A stretch of DNA of 64,000 bases from an uncultured Pseudomonadota bacterium (GTDB lineage: Bacteria > Pseudomonadota > Gammaproteobacteria > Burkholderiales > SG8-39): positions 1 to 64,000 of the forward strand of contig CAILKO010000025.1 of the NCBI GenBank assembly GCA_903834835.1. The letters run 5' to 3'. The notes below the pieces were generated by a model, which was not told where the DNA came from, ran no database searches, and was given only the letters and a program-made list of their open reading frames with translations. Position numbers and translations under genes: made by a program. The first letter of the stretch is position 1, and each line of letters opens with the position of its first letter. Positions 17,210 through 26,624 of the stretch are shown here, one piece after another.

Positions 17210-17962
17210 ATGTCCGAGGCATACAGGAAGTTCAGACAGGAAACAGAGAAGGAAGTCCGCGCGCAGGGCGCCGACCGCGAGATGCTGCGGGCAACGCGAT
17301 CGTGGATGGATGGGGCGAATCGCCTGAAGTATTCCTACCATTTTGAGTGGATGGGACGTCCGATCATTCAGTATCCGCAGGACGTGATGGCCATGCAGGA
17401 GCTAATCTGGAAAGTTCAGCCCGACCTGATCATCGAGACGGGCATCGCGCATGGCGGTTCGCTCATATTCTCAGCGGCCATGCTGGAACTGAATGCCGCA
17501 TGCGGCGGTCCGGCAGATGCACACGTGCTCGGTATAGACATCGACATTCGTGAGCACAATCGCAAGGCGATCGAGGCACACCCGATGTTCAGGCGAATTT
17601 CTCTGATCCAGGGCTCCAGCGTTTCACCGGATGTTGTTGCTCAGGTGCAAGCAGCCGCTCGTGACCGGAAGAGCGTACTGGTCTCTCTGGACAGCAACCA
17701 TACCCACGACCACGTGCTTGCGGAACTGGCAGCCTATGCGCCTCTGGTAAGCATCGGCTCCTACTGCGTCGTATTCGACACGGTGATCGAGGACATGCCT
17801 GCGGACATGTTCCCGGACCGGTCATGGGGCCCGGGAAACAACCCGAAGACAGCGGTGCATGCCTATCTCGCGACGAACGCCGGGTTCGAGATCGACCACA
17901 CCGTGCAAAACCGGCTGCTCATTACCGTCGCGCCCGACGGATTCCTGCGACGCGTACGCTGA
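17210..17962 (+). CDS. Cephalosporin hydroxylase/CmcI-family SAM-dependent methyltransferase
   Basis: 250 residues. The family pattern is clear: YSYHFEWMGRPIIQYPQDVM, then LIIETGIAHGGSLIFSAAML (the SAM-binding loop), VLGIDIDIREHNRKAIEAHP, and LVSLDSNHTHDHVLAELAAY. CmcI-type proteins in glycan clusters are O-methyltransferases acting on rhamnose or related sugars, despite the hydroxylase family name. The ATG at 17210 has AGAGG upstream. It sits after the acyltransferase with a 17-bp gap. The methylated sugar is unknown. Confidence 0.85.
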   Translation: MSEAYRKFRQETEKEVRAQGADREMLRATRSWMDGANRLKYSYHFEWMGRPIIQYPQDVMAMQELIWKVQPDLIIETGIAHGGSLIFSAAMLELNAACGGPADAHVLGIDIDIREHNRKAIEAHPMFRRISLIQGSSVSPDVVAQVQAAARDRKSVLVSLDSNHTHDHVLAELAAYAPLVSIGSYCVVFDTVIEDMPADMFPDRSWGPGNNPKTAVHAYLATNAGFEIDHTVQNRLLITVAPDGFLRRVR

Positions 17963-18010
17963 TGCGGCATCGCGCTACGCTGGTGTCCACGCGGTGCGGC
18001 TGACCACGGC

Positions 18011-19159
18011 GTGACCCCCGTACGCATACTCCATCTCATCACGCGACTGCCCATAGGCGGTGCGGAGCGCATGCTTCTTGGCGTACTGCGAAATCTGGAT
18101 GCGCGAAAATTTGAATCCGTGGTCTGCTGCATCCAGGACCGCGGAGAACTCGCGGACGAAGCGGAAGCGCTGGGGATACCGGTGATTTCGCTCGCGCTCA
18201 TGCAGCGTGGAGGCCATGATCGCCGTGTGGTCCCTGCCCTGCGCCGACTCATTCGGGATCACCGCATCGATCTCGTTCACACGCATCTTTACCATGCGAA
18301 CCTGTACGGTCGACTCGCCGCCCGCTGTGAGAATCTTCCCGTCATTGCTAGCGTGCACAACACCTACCACCGCACGAAATGGCATCGTCGAATACTCAAT
18401 CGGCTTCTCGCGCGCAGGACCTATGCCGTGACCGCGGGATCGGCCGAAGTGGAGCGGGATCTGCTCACCATCGACCGCATTCCGAGGGAGAAGGTCGTGC
18501 GCCTGCCGAACTGCATCGATCTGGACCGTGTGGTGACAGGGCTGTCCCCGTCAGAGGCGAAACGACAACTTGGATTCCAGGAATCGAACATCGTGATCGG
18601 TACCGTGGGCCGCGTCGAGGAGCAGAAGGGCCATACATACCTCCTGGAGGCATTCGCTCAGGTCCGTCAGCAGCCGGGCGGCGACGCCTTGCGCCTGCTG
18701 ATTGTCGGGGATGGCCGGATGCTGCCGCGCCTACGCGAGACGGCGGCGATCCTCCGTCTGGAAGAGGTCTGCATGTTCCCGGGGCAGCTCACGAAGCTTG
18801 CGGATGTTTACCGGGCGATCGATCTTTTCGCCATGCCGTCCCTTTGGGAGGGCCTGTCGCTCGCAATGCTCGAGGCCATGGCCGCTGGACTGCCTGTTAT
18901 CGCAACCGATGTCGGCGGAGCTCGGGAAGTGCTGGGTGATGATCAGTGGGGTCGCCTTGTCCCGCCACGCGACGCAAGCGCTCTTGCCCGCGCAATTGCC
19001 GATCTGCTGAGGCAACCCGACGAACGCGCTCGCATCGCAGCCGCCGGGCGGGACCGTGTGCGGTCGGCGTACAGTGCCGTTACGCTTGCGGCTGGACTGT
19101 CGTCTATGTACCTTGCAGCGCTGGGTCCGGCTGCATCAATCCTGCACGGCAAGGCCTGA
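18011..19159 (+). CDS. Glycosyltransferase family 4
   Basis: 382 residues, GT-B. It begins ILHLITRLPIGGAERMLLGV. The donor domain has IGTVGRVEEQKGHTYLLEAF and LLIVGDGRMLPRLRETA. MPSLWEGLSLAMLEAMAAGL carries the EX7E catalytic/donor motif. GTG at 18011 is the only reasonable start; the next ATG would remove the first strand. A 48-bp gap precedes it. It is an O-chain or capsule assembly transferase with undetermined linkage. Confidence 0.78.
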   Translation: MTPVRILHLITRLPIGGAERMLLGVLRNLDARKFESVVCCIQDRGELADEAEALGIPVISLALMQRGGHDRRVVPALRRLIRDHRIDLVHTHLYHANLYGRLAARCENLPVIASVHNTYHRTKWHRRILNRLLARRTYAVTAGSAEVERDLLTIDRIPREKVVRLPNCIDLDRVVTGLSPSEAKRQLGFQESNIVIGTVGRVEEQKGHTYLLEAFAQVRQQPGGDALRLLIVGDGRMLPRLRETAAILRLEEVCMFPGQLTKLADVYRAIDLFAMPSLWEGLSLAMLEAMAAGLPVIATDVGGAREVLGDDQWGRLVPPRDASALARAIADLLRQPDERARIAAAGRDRVRSAYSAVTLAAGLSSMYLAALGPAASILHGKA

Positions 19160-19188
19160 ACGTCCCTCCCATCCACCTGACGATCGCC

Positions 19189-20070
19189 ATGGACCTCGCA
19201 ACGCTGTTTCGCAATCTGCTCCACCTTCGCCAGTACAGGGCGCTTCGCGGCGAGCGCATGCCCTGGAAGATGCGCATTCCGTACTACCGCAATGTGGTAC
19301 GCCATCAGGCGCTCGATGGCTGGCCCGGCGGTTACATCCAGCGCAGCGACGGGCGATTCGCGTACGTGCCATCTCGGGTCGACGTCATGGCGGGCTACCG
19401 ATTGCTCAAGCCACTCAGCCCGAACGCTCAAGTAGATCTGCTGTGCCGCGCCGGAGACTGCGTTATCGATATTGGTGCCAACGTTGGCGACTGGACACTG
19501 GCCTTCGCGCTCGCGGCCGGAAAAACCGGCCGCGTGCTCGCCTTCGAGCCGGTGCCGCATCTTGCCGAAACTGTCCGCAAGACAGCGCGCATTAATCGCA
19601 TCGACTGGGTGGAAGTGCATGAATTGGCGTTGTCCGCGACGGATGGCACATCGACGTTTTCAGTAGAGCACGGGAACAGCGGTGGCTCCCGGCTCGGAAC
19701 GAAATCCGGGGATTTCTCACAGATTTCGGTGGAAACCAGGCGACTGGACAGCCTTGTCGACGAGCGACCGGATCTGACCAGAATCGATCTGGTGAAGGTT
19801 GACGTCGAAGGCCATGAGCTTGAAGTACTCGAGGGTGGTCGAAGAACGCTTGCGCGATTTCGCCCTCCGCTGGTACTGGAGTCCGGATTCGAAGCCGGAC
19901 CGCAGCGTGTTGCGCAGCACGACCTGCTTCGTGAACTTGGCTATGACATTATCGGCGCCTTTGTTTCCGGCGGCATCATAGAGATCGGCTGGGATGACTA
20001 TCGCAACCAGACCGGTGAAGTCGCGCGTGTCGGCCTTTGCAACTACCTTTTCATGCCCCGTACGGGCTGA
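19189..20070 (+). CDS. FkbM-family methyltransferase
   Basis: 293 residues. VIDIGANVGDWTLAFALAAG is SAM motif I. VLAFEPVPHLAETVRKTARI and DLVKVDVEGHELEVLEGGRR are the defining FkbM blocks. These enzymes O-methylate hydroxyl groups, here presumably of a sugar. The ATG at 19189 is chosen; earlier codons in frame belong to the preceding gene's region. The stop shares one base with the ligase start. It is one of two FkbM proteins in the window; the other is at 39597. Confidence 0.82.
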   Translation: MDLATLFRNLLHLRQYRALRGERMPWKMRIPYYRNVVRHQALDGWPGGYIQRSDGRFAYVPSRVDVMAGYRLLKPLSPNAQVDLLCRAGDCVIDIGANVGDWTLAFALAAGKTGRVLAFEPVPHLAETVRKTARINRIDWVEVHELALSATDGTSTFSVEHGNSGGSRLGTKSGDFSQISVETRRLDSLVDERPDLTRIDLVKVDVEGHELEVLEGGRRTLARFRPPLVLESGFEAGPQRVAQHDLLRELGYDIIGAFVSGGIIEIGWDDYRNQTGEVARVGLCNYLFMPRTG

Positions 20071-21356
20071 TGAGAGCAATGGAGCACGCCTCCCAGAGCG
20101 AGGCCGCTCGGCCAGCAGGCGGGCTTGCTCTCGCCTATCTCGTTCCGGGAGCACTCTTTCTGCTCGTGTTGCCTACAAACCATACGATGGCATTGCGCAT
20201 GTTCTGCCTGGTTGGCACGGTCGCTGCAGCGTTCCTGGCCGCGCGGCGCCACGGATTCTCTTCGCCCCCCCTGAGATGGCCGCTGCTCGCATGGGTCGCC
20301 CTTGCCCTCGCATCGCTCGCCTGGTCCCGGATGCCCGCTTTCTCGGCCGGCGAGATCAAGACGGAGATCGGCTATGGTCTCGCGGCATTCTTCAGCTTCT
20401 TCGTCCTTACAAGAGGCGACCAGGAACTGCGACTATGGCTACATGCGGCCTTCGGGGCACTCGCGCTATCGATCGCGCTTTCCCTTGTCGGGTACGCAGA
20501 TGGACATGCAACCGGGGTGTCGCCCTACATGCGCTGGGATGCGGTTCACGGCTACGCTAGTTTCAGCACCTATCTTTCCACGGCGGTGCCGCTGCTCGCG
20601 CTGTGGTTCTGGAGCACCGGCCCTCGAATGCGCTATGTGGGCTGGCTCGTCGTCACGCTGCTCGTGATCGCAGCTTCATTGCTGGGAAACAGGATGTTCT
20701 GGCTGGCGGCGGCGGCCGGTCTGACAGTGACTGCGGCGGCGGTCCTCCTGCGGCGAGCGCCGCGCGAGCCCAGTAAGCGTAGAGTCCTTGTGCCGCTTTT
20801 CGCCGCCATCGCCCTCTGCGCCATCCTGTTCGTGACGATTGCCGGTCAACGACCTGCAGACTACGCACGGCCCGCCGAGGCCGACGAGTCCGCAGGGCTG
20901 ACGGACGTATTCGCCAGAAGCGAGCGTCTGTACATCTGGGCGTTCTGGTTGGATCGTATCGCCGAACGTCCGTGGACTGGGGTCGGCTTCGGTCGCGACT
21001 TGCCGCACTGGATATACGAGAAACCGAAGGAGTGGCCGGATTTGTATTTCGCGCATGCCCATAACATGCTGCTTGATTACGGCCTCCAGATGGGCATCCC
21101 GGGCATGCTCGTCCTCCTCTGGATTTTTGCCTCGATTGCCGCGCAATTCTGGCGCTGCACCCGGGACCCCGATGAGCAGGTTTTCAAGGTTGGTGCCACC
21201 GGAATGGCACTCGTCGTTTCATTCTTCAGCAAGAACATGGTGGACGATCTGTTCTGGCGTACGGATGCGCTGGTGTTCTGGAGCTTTGCGGGCATCCTTC
21301 TTGGCTATGCCGCAGGCCGAAGACGCCACGTCCCCGAAACCGCTTCGATTCAATAG
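20070..21356 (+). CDS. O-antigen ligase/polymerase-family membrane protein (WaaL/Wzy-like)
   Basis: 428 residues with about ten hydrophobic segments. The Wzy_C-type periplasmic region around YIWAFWLDRIAERPWTGVGF and the following FAHAHNMLLDYGLQMGIPGM contains the His-rich motif (HAHN) typical of ligases. It would join undecaprenyl-linked glycan to lipid A-core or polymerise repeat units at the periplasmic face. The ATG at 20070 overlaps the preceding stop by one base; an ATG at 20079 is also possible. Its end overlaps the convergent WcaJ-type gene by 7 bases. Ligase versus polymerase cannot be settled by sequence. Confidence 0.8.
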   Translation: MRAMEHASQSEAARPAGGLALAYLVPGALFLLVLPTNHTMALRMFCLVGTVAAAFLAARRHGFSSPPLRWPLLAWVALALASLAWSRMPAFSAGEIKTEIGYGLAAFFSFFVLTRGDQELRLWLHAAFGALALSIALSLVGYADGHATGVSPYMRWDAVHGYASFSTYLSTAVPLLALWFWSTGPRMRYVGWLVVTLLVIAASLLGNRMFWLAAAAGLTVTAAAVLLRRAPREPSKRRVLVPLFAAIALCAILFVTIAGQRPADYARPAEADESAGLTDVFARSERLYIWAFWLDRIAERPWTGVGFGRDLPHWIYEKPKEWPDLYFAHAHNMLLDYGLQMGIPGMLVLLWIFASIAAQFWRCTRDPDEQVFKVGATGMALVVSFFSKNMVDDLFWRTDALVFWSFAGILLGYAAGRRRHVPETASIQ

Positions 21357-22738
21357 GCGTTCCTGCTGATCAGTCCGCGCAAGGGCGTCAGCAGGATGAT
21401 TCCGAGGTCGAACCAGATTGACCAGTGCTCGATATAGTAAAGGTCATACTCTATCCGCTTCGCGAGATCGGTATCCCCACGCCAGCCATTGACCTGTGCC
21501 CAGCCGGTGATGCCTGCCTTGACCAGATGCTTCTTCATGTAATCCGGCACCTCGTCCTTGAACTTCTCGACGAATACCGGGCGCTCCGGCCTGGGACCTA
21601 CGATGGACATGTCGCCCCTGATCACATTCAGGAACTGCGGCAGTTCATCGAGGCTGGTTCGGCGGAGGAAGGCTCCGAAGCGCGTTGCGCGCTTCTCGCC
21701 TTTCCTTGCCCAGACGGGCCCGGAGTCCGCCTCGGCGCCGACCGGCATTGATCTGAACTTGAGCATCATGAAGGGGCGCCCGTTCCAACCCACTCTCGTC
21801 TGGCGGTAGAAAACGGGTCCCGGTGAACTCAGTTTCACGCCAATCATGATCAGCAGCATGAACGGCCCGAAGAGAAGCAGAAATATCACCGCGAGTACCT
21901 TGTCTTCAATCGCCTTGACCATGCGGTTCGCACCGCTCATCGGCGTGGACGAGAGATTCAGAACGGCAAGACCGGCGATCTCGCTGACAGAATGATTGAT
22001 CAATCTGAATCCATAGATGTCCGGAACGAACTTGATATCCACGGTCGCGTGGCGCAGATCGTGAAGCAGGCTCCGGACTTTGGCTTCCTCCTTCAGTGCC
22101 ATCGCGATCCAGACCTGGTCGATTCCGGACTTTTCGAGATGACCTGCCAGATCCCCCAGTCGACCGAGAACTGTAAGTCCAGCGGCCTGCGCCGCGACCG
22201 GGTCGTCGGTAAACAGTCCCTCCACGCGCATGCCCGCCCATGGAGCGGCTGCGATCCGGCGCGCGATCTGGGTGGCGAGATCCGCGGATCCGGCGATTGC
22301 AACCCGCTGGACGTTGTACCCGACCCTGTGCGCCCAGCCAACGAAAAGCCGGAGGACAACCCTCACCACGACAAGGCCCAACCAGCCGATTGCAGCCCAA
22401 AGCGCCATCCACACCCGGGAAAAATCCTGGCTGCTCTTTGTGGCAACAGCGAATGCAAAGAGCAGCATCAGCAACGCAGACCAAGCGATCGTGACGCGCC
22501 GGATTTCCTCCAGCATCGACGCGCCCCGCCAGGGCTCATATACGGAGAAATTCGGGAACATCCAGGCCGACATCACGATCGCGACAGCAATCGCCGCCTG
22601 ATAGCCGGCCGGCAGCATCCATGCCCCTAGGTAGACCCAGTGGGCAAGCCACGCAACCATCCCGATGACGCACCAGTCGAGAAGTCGGTGCACCAGTTCG
22701 AAAAGGCCCGGGTACTGGCGAGACACGGCGCGAGGCAT
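21350..22738 (-). CDS. Polyprenyl-phosphate sugar-1-phosphate transferase (WcaJ/WbaP type)
   Basis: About 462 residues. The N-terminal third has four to five membrane helices, followed by a CoA-binding-like middle domain (VAIAGSADLATQIARRIAAA). The C-terminal catalytic domain has the membrane re-entrant helix LLLLFGPFMLLIMIGVKLSS, then MLKFRSMPVGAEADSGP, LRRTSLDELPQFLNVIRGDM and VGPRPERPVF. It starts glycan synthesis by loading a hexose 1-phosphate, often glucose, on undecaprenyl phosphate. ATG at 22738 or GTG at 22744 are both possible. As the last gene of the minus unit, it is an unusual position for the initiating enzyme. Confidence 0.9.
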   Translation of the reverse strand: MPRAVSRQYPGLFELVHRLLDWCVIGMVAWLAHWVYLGAWMLPAGYQAAIAVAIVMSAWMFPNFSVYEPWRGASMLEEIRRVTIAWSALLMLLFAFAVATKSSQDFSRVWMALWAAIGWLGLVVVRVVLRLFVGWAHRVGYNVQRVAIAGSADLATQIARRIAAAPWAGMRVEGLFTDDPVAAQAAGLTVLGRLGDLAGHLEKSGIDQVWIAMALKEEAKVRSLLHDLRHATVDIKFVPDIYGFRLINHSVSEIAGLAVLNLSSTPMSGANRMVKAIEDKVLAVIFLLLFGPFMLLIMIGVKLSSPGPVFYRQTRVGWNGRPFMMLKFRSMPVGAEADSGPVWARKGEKRATRFGAFLRRTSLDELPQFLNVIRGDMSIVGPRPERPVFVEKFKDEVPDYMKKHLVKAGITGWAQVNGWRGDTDLAKRIEYDLYYIEHWSIWFDLGIILLTPLRGLISRNAY

Positions 22739-22757
22739 GTTCACTTGCCCCCGCGCT

Positions 22758-23840
22758 TCATGCTGCGCGCAATGCGTAGGCGGATATCAGTTCCTCTAGC
22801 ATCCGGTCAACACTGAAGCGCCCCAACGCAAGCTCCCGCGCGCGCGCGCCCATGCGTTCGCGGGCGCCCGCATCCGCAACCAGCGCGGCAAGGCGATCGA
22901 CCATCTCCTGTATGGTCCCGCATATGAATCCGGTTTCAGCGTTGATCACCACATCCCTGTTCCCGAGCACATCGGTGACAACCGCCGGAATCCCGGCAAC
23001 CTGGGCCTCGATGACGGCCATCGGCATGCCCTCCCACAACGATGTCTGCAGATATATATCCAGTTGCGAGAGTCGCTCAAGTGCGTCCGCGCGAGTCAGC
23101 CAGCCTGTTACCTGTACCCCACAGCGAGCGAGCTCCATCGCATCCGCCCCGTCTCCGCCGCCTATCCATACGAATTCGACGCCCCGGTGCGCCAGCTTCT
23201 GCGCCACCCTCATGAAGTGGCCGGGATTCCTGGGAAATGAAATCCTGCCGGCCGTACCTATCCTTACGCGACCGTCCCCTCTGTCCACCTTTCGCCTCAC
23301 CATGCCGACATCCACCGCGTTCTCGATCAGCAGCGCGTCTTTGGGCCGGATGCTTCGCCTGATCTGGTCAAGCTCGCCCTTGGAGCATGCCACAACGGTA
23401 CCGCCGGGGCGCGCCGCCAGCCACTCGAGCCATCTGAAGAATTTCCGGCGTCGAGGCGAGACGTCCTGCTGCAGAAACGAGAGGCCCCGCGGTGAATACA
23501 GAACCGAGCGGATGCGCCCCGAAACGAGGGCCGCTGCCCGCCCGAGAAACCCCGCCTTGCTCGAGTGCAGGTGTATCACCTGCGGATCCAGGACCCTAAG
23601 CAGGGCGATCAACGCCATGAGCGCGCGCAGGTCGATCCAGGGCGATATCGCTCGTGTCATTCGTATCTCGTGCAGGATCACGGCAGCATCGAGCGCGGAC
23701 GAGAAGTCCGCGGGTGTTTCCGGCCGACGCGAATAGGCTAGATGGACCTCATGGCCGCGCCGGGCGAGGCCGTTACATATCTGTGTGACAGACGAAAAAT
23801 TTCCACCGCCGAAACTCTCACAGACCTGCAGAACCCTCAT
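22758..23840 (-). CDS. Glycosyltransferase family 4
   Basis: 360 residues from the ATG at 23840, which overlaps the asparagine synthase stop in ATGA. It opens VLQVCESFGGGNFSSVTQIC. HLHSSKAGFLGRAAALV is typical of EPS GT4 enzymes. The donor domain has IGTAGRISFPRNPGHFMRVA and TSLWEGMPMAVIEAQVAGIP. The first strand and the HSSKAG motif resemble WcaI/EpsD-like transferases that act early on lipid-linked sugars. Placement next to the WcaJ-type gene suggests it adds the second sugar; that is inference. Confidence 0.8.
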   Translation of the reverse strand: MRVLQVCESFGGGNFSSVTQICNGLARRGHEVHLAYSRRPETPADFSSALDAAVILHEIRMTRAISPWIDLRALMALIALLRVLDPQVIHLHSSKAGFLGRAAALVSGRIRSVLYSPRGLSFLQQDVSPRRRKFFRWLEWLAARPGGTVVACSKGELDQIRRSIRPKDALLIENAVDVGMVRRKVDRGDGRVRIGTAGRISFPRNPGHFMRVAQKLAHRGVEFVWIGGGDGADAMELARCGVQVTGWLTRADALERLSQLDIYLQTSLWEGMPMAVIEAQVAGIPAVVTDVLGNRDVVINAETGFICGTIQEMVDRLAALVADAGARERMGARARELALGRFSVDRMLEELISAYALRAA

Positions 23841-25783
23841 CTGCCTTCTTCTCTTTCCAGCCATTGTTGAAACATCAGCACCCCCCAGAGCGCTGCGGCC
23901 GTATTGCGCCGGCCGGCCTTGTGGTCATTCCATGCCCGCGTCACCGGCTCAGGACAGAGCCAGCCTTGCCTCGCAAGTCGGACAGGATCAAGAAGGCCCT
24001 CGGCCCATTCGCGCAAGGGCCCCTTCAGCCACCGATCAATCGGAACTGAAAAACCCATTTTTGGCCGGTCCACCAATGCCTGTGGAACATGCCGGTAGAG
24101 CGCCTGCCTGAGCAACCACTTGCCCTGTCGTTCCCGAATCTTCAGCGAAAGGGGCAGGCGCCACGCAAACTCCACAAGCCGGTGGTCCAGCATGGGAACT
24201 CTCGCCTCCAGGGATACGGCCATCGCCGCACGGTCAACCTTCGCGAGGATGTCGTCCGGCAGATAGTCGAGCTGATCGGCCTCCATCATGCGGTTTTCGA
24301 TGTCGTGCAGGTCCAATTCCTGCAGAGACAACCCTCCGGAGCCACCTTCTGACCCCTGCACAAGGTTCTGGACACCGCTCCATTGTCGATTCGCATCGCG
24401 ACAGGCTGTGGCGGCAGAGCCCGCCGAAAGCAAACGGGCGAGCTTGGAAAGTTTCTCCTCCGCGTTCGAATAGCGCCATGCGCCCGGGCCCAGAGCCGCG
24501 GCGGCTTGCGCTGCTGTGTGCAGCGCGGATCGTGAAAGACTCGCCATGCCCCAGCCTGCGAGGCGACGCAGTATCGCAGGTATTCGAGCGCTCCCCCTCA
24601 GAACGGCTCCTGTCCAGAAGTACCGCGTATATCCCGCGAACAGTTCATCGGCACCGTCCCCGGAAAGGCAGACCGTCACCTGACGCCTCGCAAGCTCGCT
24701 TACAAGATACATCGGGATCTGCGATGCATCCGCAAACGGCTCGGTGTAAATGTCCGGAATTCGCGGCACGATATCCATGGCCTCGCGCGCGCTTACGTAT
24801 AGCTCGGTATGCCGGGTCCCCAGGTGCGCCGCAACCGCTCGCGCATGGTCGGCTTCGTCGAAGCCCGGCTCGTCGAAGCCTATCGTGAATGTCCGCACGG
24901 GCTCACGGGCGACCGTCTGCATCATCGCAACGACAAGCGAGGAATCAATTCCACCGGAAAGGAACGCCCCCACGGGCACATCCGCGATCATCTGCCCGCC
25001 AACGGATGTTCGAAGAATTTTCTCGAACTGATCAAGGCAAACGGCCGGATCATCGGGCAACGGATCTTCCTTTCCCCGACGCACCGCATTCACGACACTC
25101 CAGTAGGGTAACGGCTTCTCTTCGCTCCGCCCCGCGCCGATGCTGACGGTGGTTCCCGGCGGAAGTTTTCTGATCCCTTCGTAGATGCTGCTGGGCGCGC
25201 CGACATACCCGGTGCGAAGCATTCCATCGAGCGCGCATCTGTCGATCCGTCCCTGGAATGACGGATGCGCACGAAGCGCCTGGAGCTCGGAGCCGAACAG
25301 GAAGGTGCCGCCCTGCCAGCCGTAGTAGAGCGGCTTTTCTCCCATCCTGTCTCGGGCCAGAGTCAGAACACGTTCCGCGCGATCCCATACAGCCAGAGCA
25401 AACATGCCGACCGTCTGCTCCAGAGTCCGTGAGATTCCCCAGACATCAAATCCCGCAAGCAGCGTTTCCGTGTCGGAATGGCCGCGCCACACGACCATAT
25501 CCAGGCGCTCACGCAAGCTCAGGTGATTGTAGATTTCGCCATTGAATACAAGGACGAAGCGATCCGATTGTGATCGCATGGGTTGATGACCCGCATCGGA
25601 GAGGTCCAGGACGGCCAGACGTCTGTGCGCGAGTCCGATGCCCGTCTCGGCATCGTGCCATTGTCCGTGGGCGTCCGGACCTCGCCGCGCGATGGCCATG
25701 CCCATCCGGTCGAGCATCGCTGCCCGGGGTCCGTGTGCGTGAATAGCCCGATCCGGTGCGAAAAAGCCCGCTATGCCGCACAT
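23837..25783 (-). CDS. asnB: Glutamine-hydrolysing asparagine synthase family protein
   Basis: 648 residues. The mature Ntn glutaminase begins MCGIAGFFAPDR with Cys2. FNGEIYNHLSLRERL and SDTETLLAGFDVWG are the glutaminase blocks. The synthetase domain has the PP-loop GAFLSGGIDSSLVVAM and VCLSGDGADELFAGY. In glycan clusters such proteins (WbpS-like) may amidate uronic acids rather than make asparagine. That role would fit the UDP-GalNAcA genes at 2.1-4.4 kb. The gene is followed by a GT4 in ATGA overlap and preceded by a methyltransferase with a 31-bp gap. Free asparagine synthesis remains possible. Confidence 0.88.
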   Translation of the reverse strand: MCGIAGFFAPDRAIHAHGPRAAMLDRMGMAIARRGPDAHGQWHDAETGIGLAHRRLAVLDLSDAGHQPMRSQSDRFVLVFNGEIYNHLSLRERLDMVVWRGHSDTETLLAGFDVWGISRTLEQTVGMFALAVWDRAERVLTLARDRMGEKPLYYGWQGGTFLFGSELQALRAHPSFQGRIDRCALDGMLRTGYVGAPSSIYEGIRKLPPGTTVSIGAGRSEEKPLPYWSVVNAVRRGKEDPLPDDPAVCLDQFEKILRTSVGGQMIADVPVGAFLSGGIDSSLVVAMMQTVAREPVRTFTIGFDEPGFDEADHARAVAAHLGTRHTELYVSAREAMDIVPRIPDIYTEPFADASQIPMYLVSELARRQVTVCLSGDGADELFAGYTRYFWTGAVLRGSARIPAILRRLAGWGMASLSRSALHTAAQAAAALGPGAWRYSNAEEKLSKLARLLSAGSAATACRDANRQWSGVQNLVQGSEGGSGGLSLQELDLHDIENRMMEADQLDYLPDDILAKVDRAAMAVSLEARVPMLDHRLVEFAWRLPLSLKIRERQGKWLLRQALYRHVPQALVDRPKMGFSVPIDRWLKGPLREWAEGLLDPVRLARQGWLCPEPVTRAWNDHKAGRRNTAAALWGVLMFQQWLEREEGR

Positions 25784-25814
25784 TCGGAACCTTCGCTTCC
25801 TGCACTCGTGCCGA

Positions 25815-26624
25815 TCATGCGCCCCGTCCTTCCGGGACGGACACGGCTAGACGCGCATGACAGACCATGTAAGGAGAGCTGTAAGCATTCTCCGGAACCC
25901 CGAAACCGCGCTCTTCCAGCGCCCAGTACGCGCGCGAACAGGGGAAAACCAGCCTGCGAAGAAGCCGTCTTACCAGCGCAGGTTCGCGTCGCGCACCGTC
26001 CACCACGCCGGGCAAGCCCAGCAGGTACTCTCCGCGAACATCGAGCAATCCCGCCTCGCCATGCGCCTGCTGAAGCTGTGCGAGCGTAAGGGGTACATGC
26101 GTATCGTAGGCGCTCCGGTTGAAAATTTTGAAGAGCGCCCCGTAGAGTCCTTTCATGTTCGGGATCACGGTGATCACCAGCCCGCCGGGGCGAGCAAATG
26201 CAGCGCATGCCGCCACCGCGGCCGCCGTCTGGACGAAATGTTCCACAAGTCCCATCGACACTACGACGTCGAAACGACCCAGCATCGCTTCGGGTGGAGA
26301 ATACATGTCGGCCTGGACAATATCCCCCGGGATCCCCGCAACGTCCAGCATGCCGCGCGCACTCTCGCAGCCCGTATCGGAGTAGTCGATCCCGGAAACG
26401 CGGAAACCGAATCTTTCGTGGAAATAGGGTAGGTACTCGGACCCACCTACCCCTACCTCGAGCAGGCGCGCACCCCGGGTTGTCACCCCAGTCAGAATAT
26501 TCCGGAATGCGCGGTCAAGTCGCCGCCTATAGTAGCTATCCGAGGTCCGACCGGACGCGCGCAGCCAGAACTCGTTCCAGTACCCCACATCGGACTTTGA
26601 CCCAACGGCCTTATCCTTCCTCAA
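25815..26624 (-). CDS. Class I SAM-dependent methyltransferase
   Basis: About 269 residues. ARLLEVGVGGSEYLPYFHER is SAM motif I. VSGIDYSDTGCESARGMLDV follows, then FDVVVSMGLVEHF and PGGLVITVIPNMKGLYGALF. This is the Methyltransf_11/23-like layout. The start appears to be TTG at 26624, overlapping the upstream flippase stop in TTGA; no in-frame ATG occurs before motif I. Substrate unknown; in this setting a sugar or lipid-linked glycan is likely. The region is still fairly GC-rich compared with genes further upstream in this unit. Confidence 0.75.
   Translation of the reverse strand: MRKDKAVGSKSDVGYWNEFWLRASGRTSDSYYRRRLDRAFRNILTGVTTRGARLLEVGVGGSEYLPYFHERFGFRVSGIDYSDTGCESARGMLDVAGIPGDIVQADMYSPPEAMLGRFDVVVSMGLVEHFVQTAAAVAACAAFARPGGLVITVIPNMKGLYGALFKIFNRSAYDTHVPLTLAQLQQAHGEAGLLDVRGEYLLGLPGVVDGARREPALVRRLLRRLVFPCSRAYWALEERGFGVPENAYSSPYMVCHARLAVSVPEGRGA

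Noticed and set aside
23040-23060. TATATA-rich short run inside the GT4 gene as a possible promoter
   Set aside because: It is within a well-supported coding region and lacks a -35 partner.
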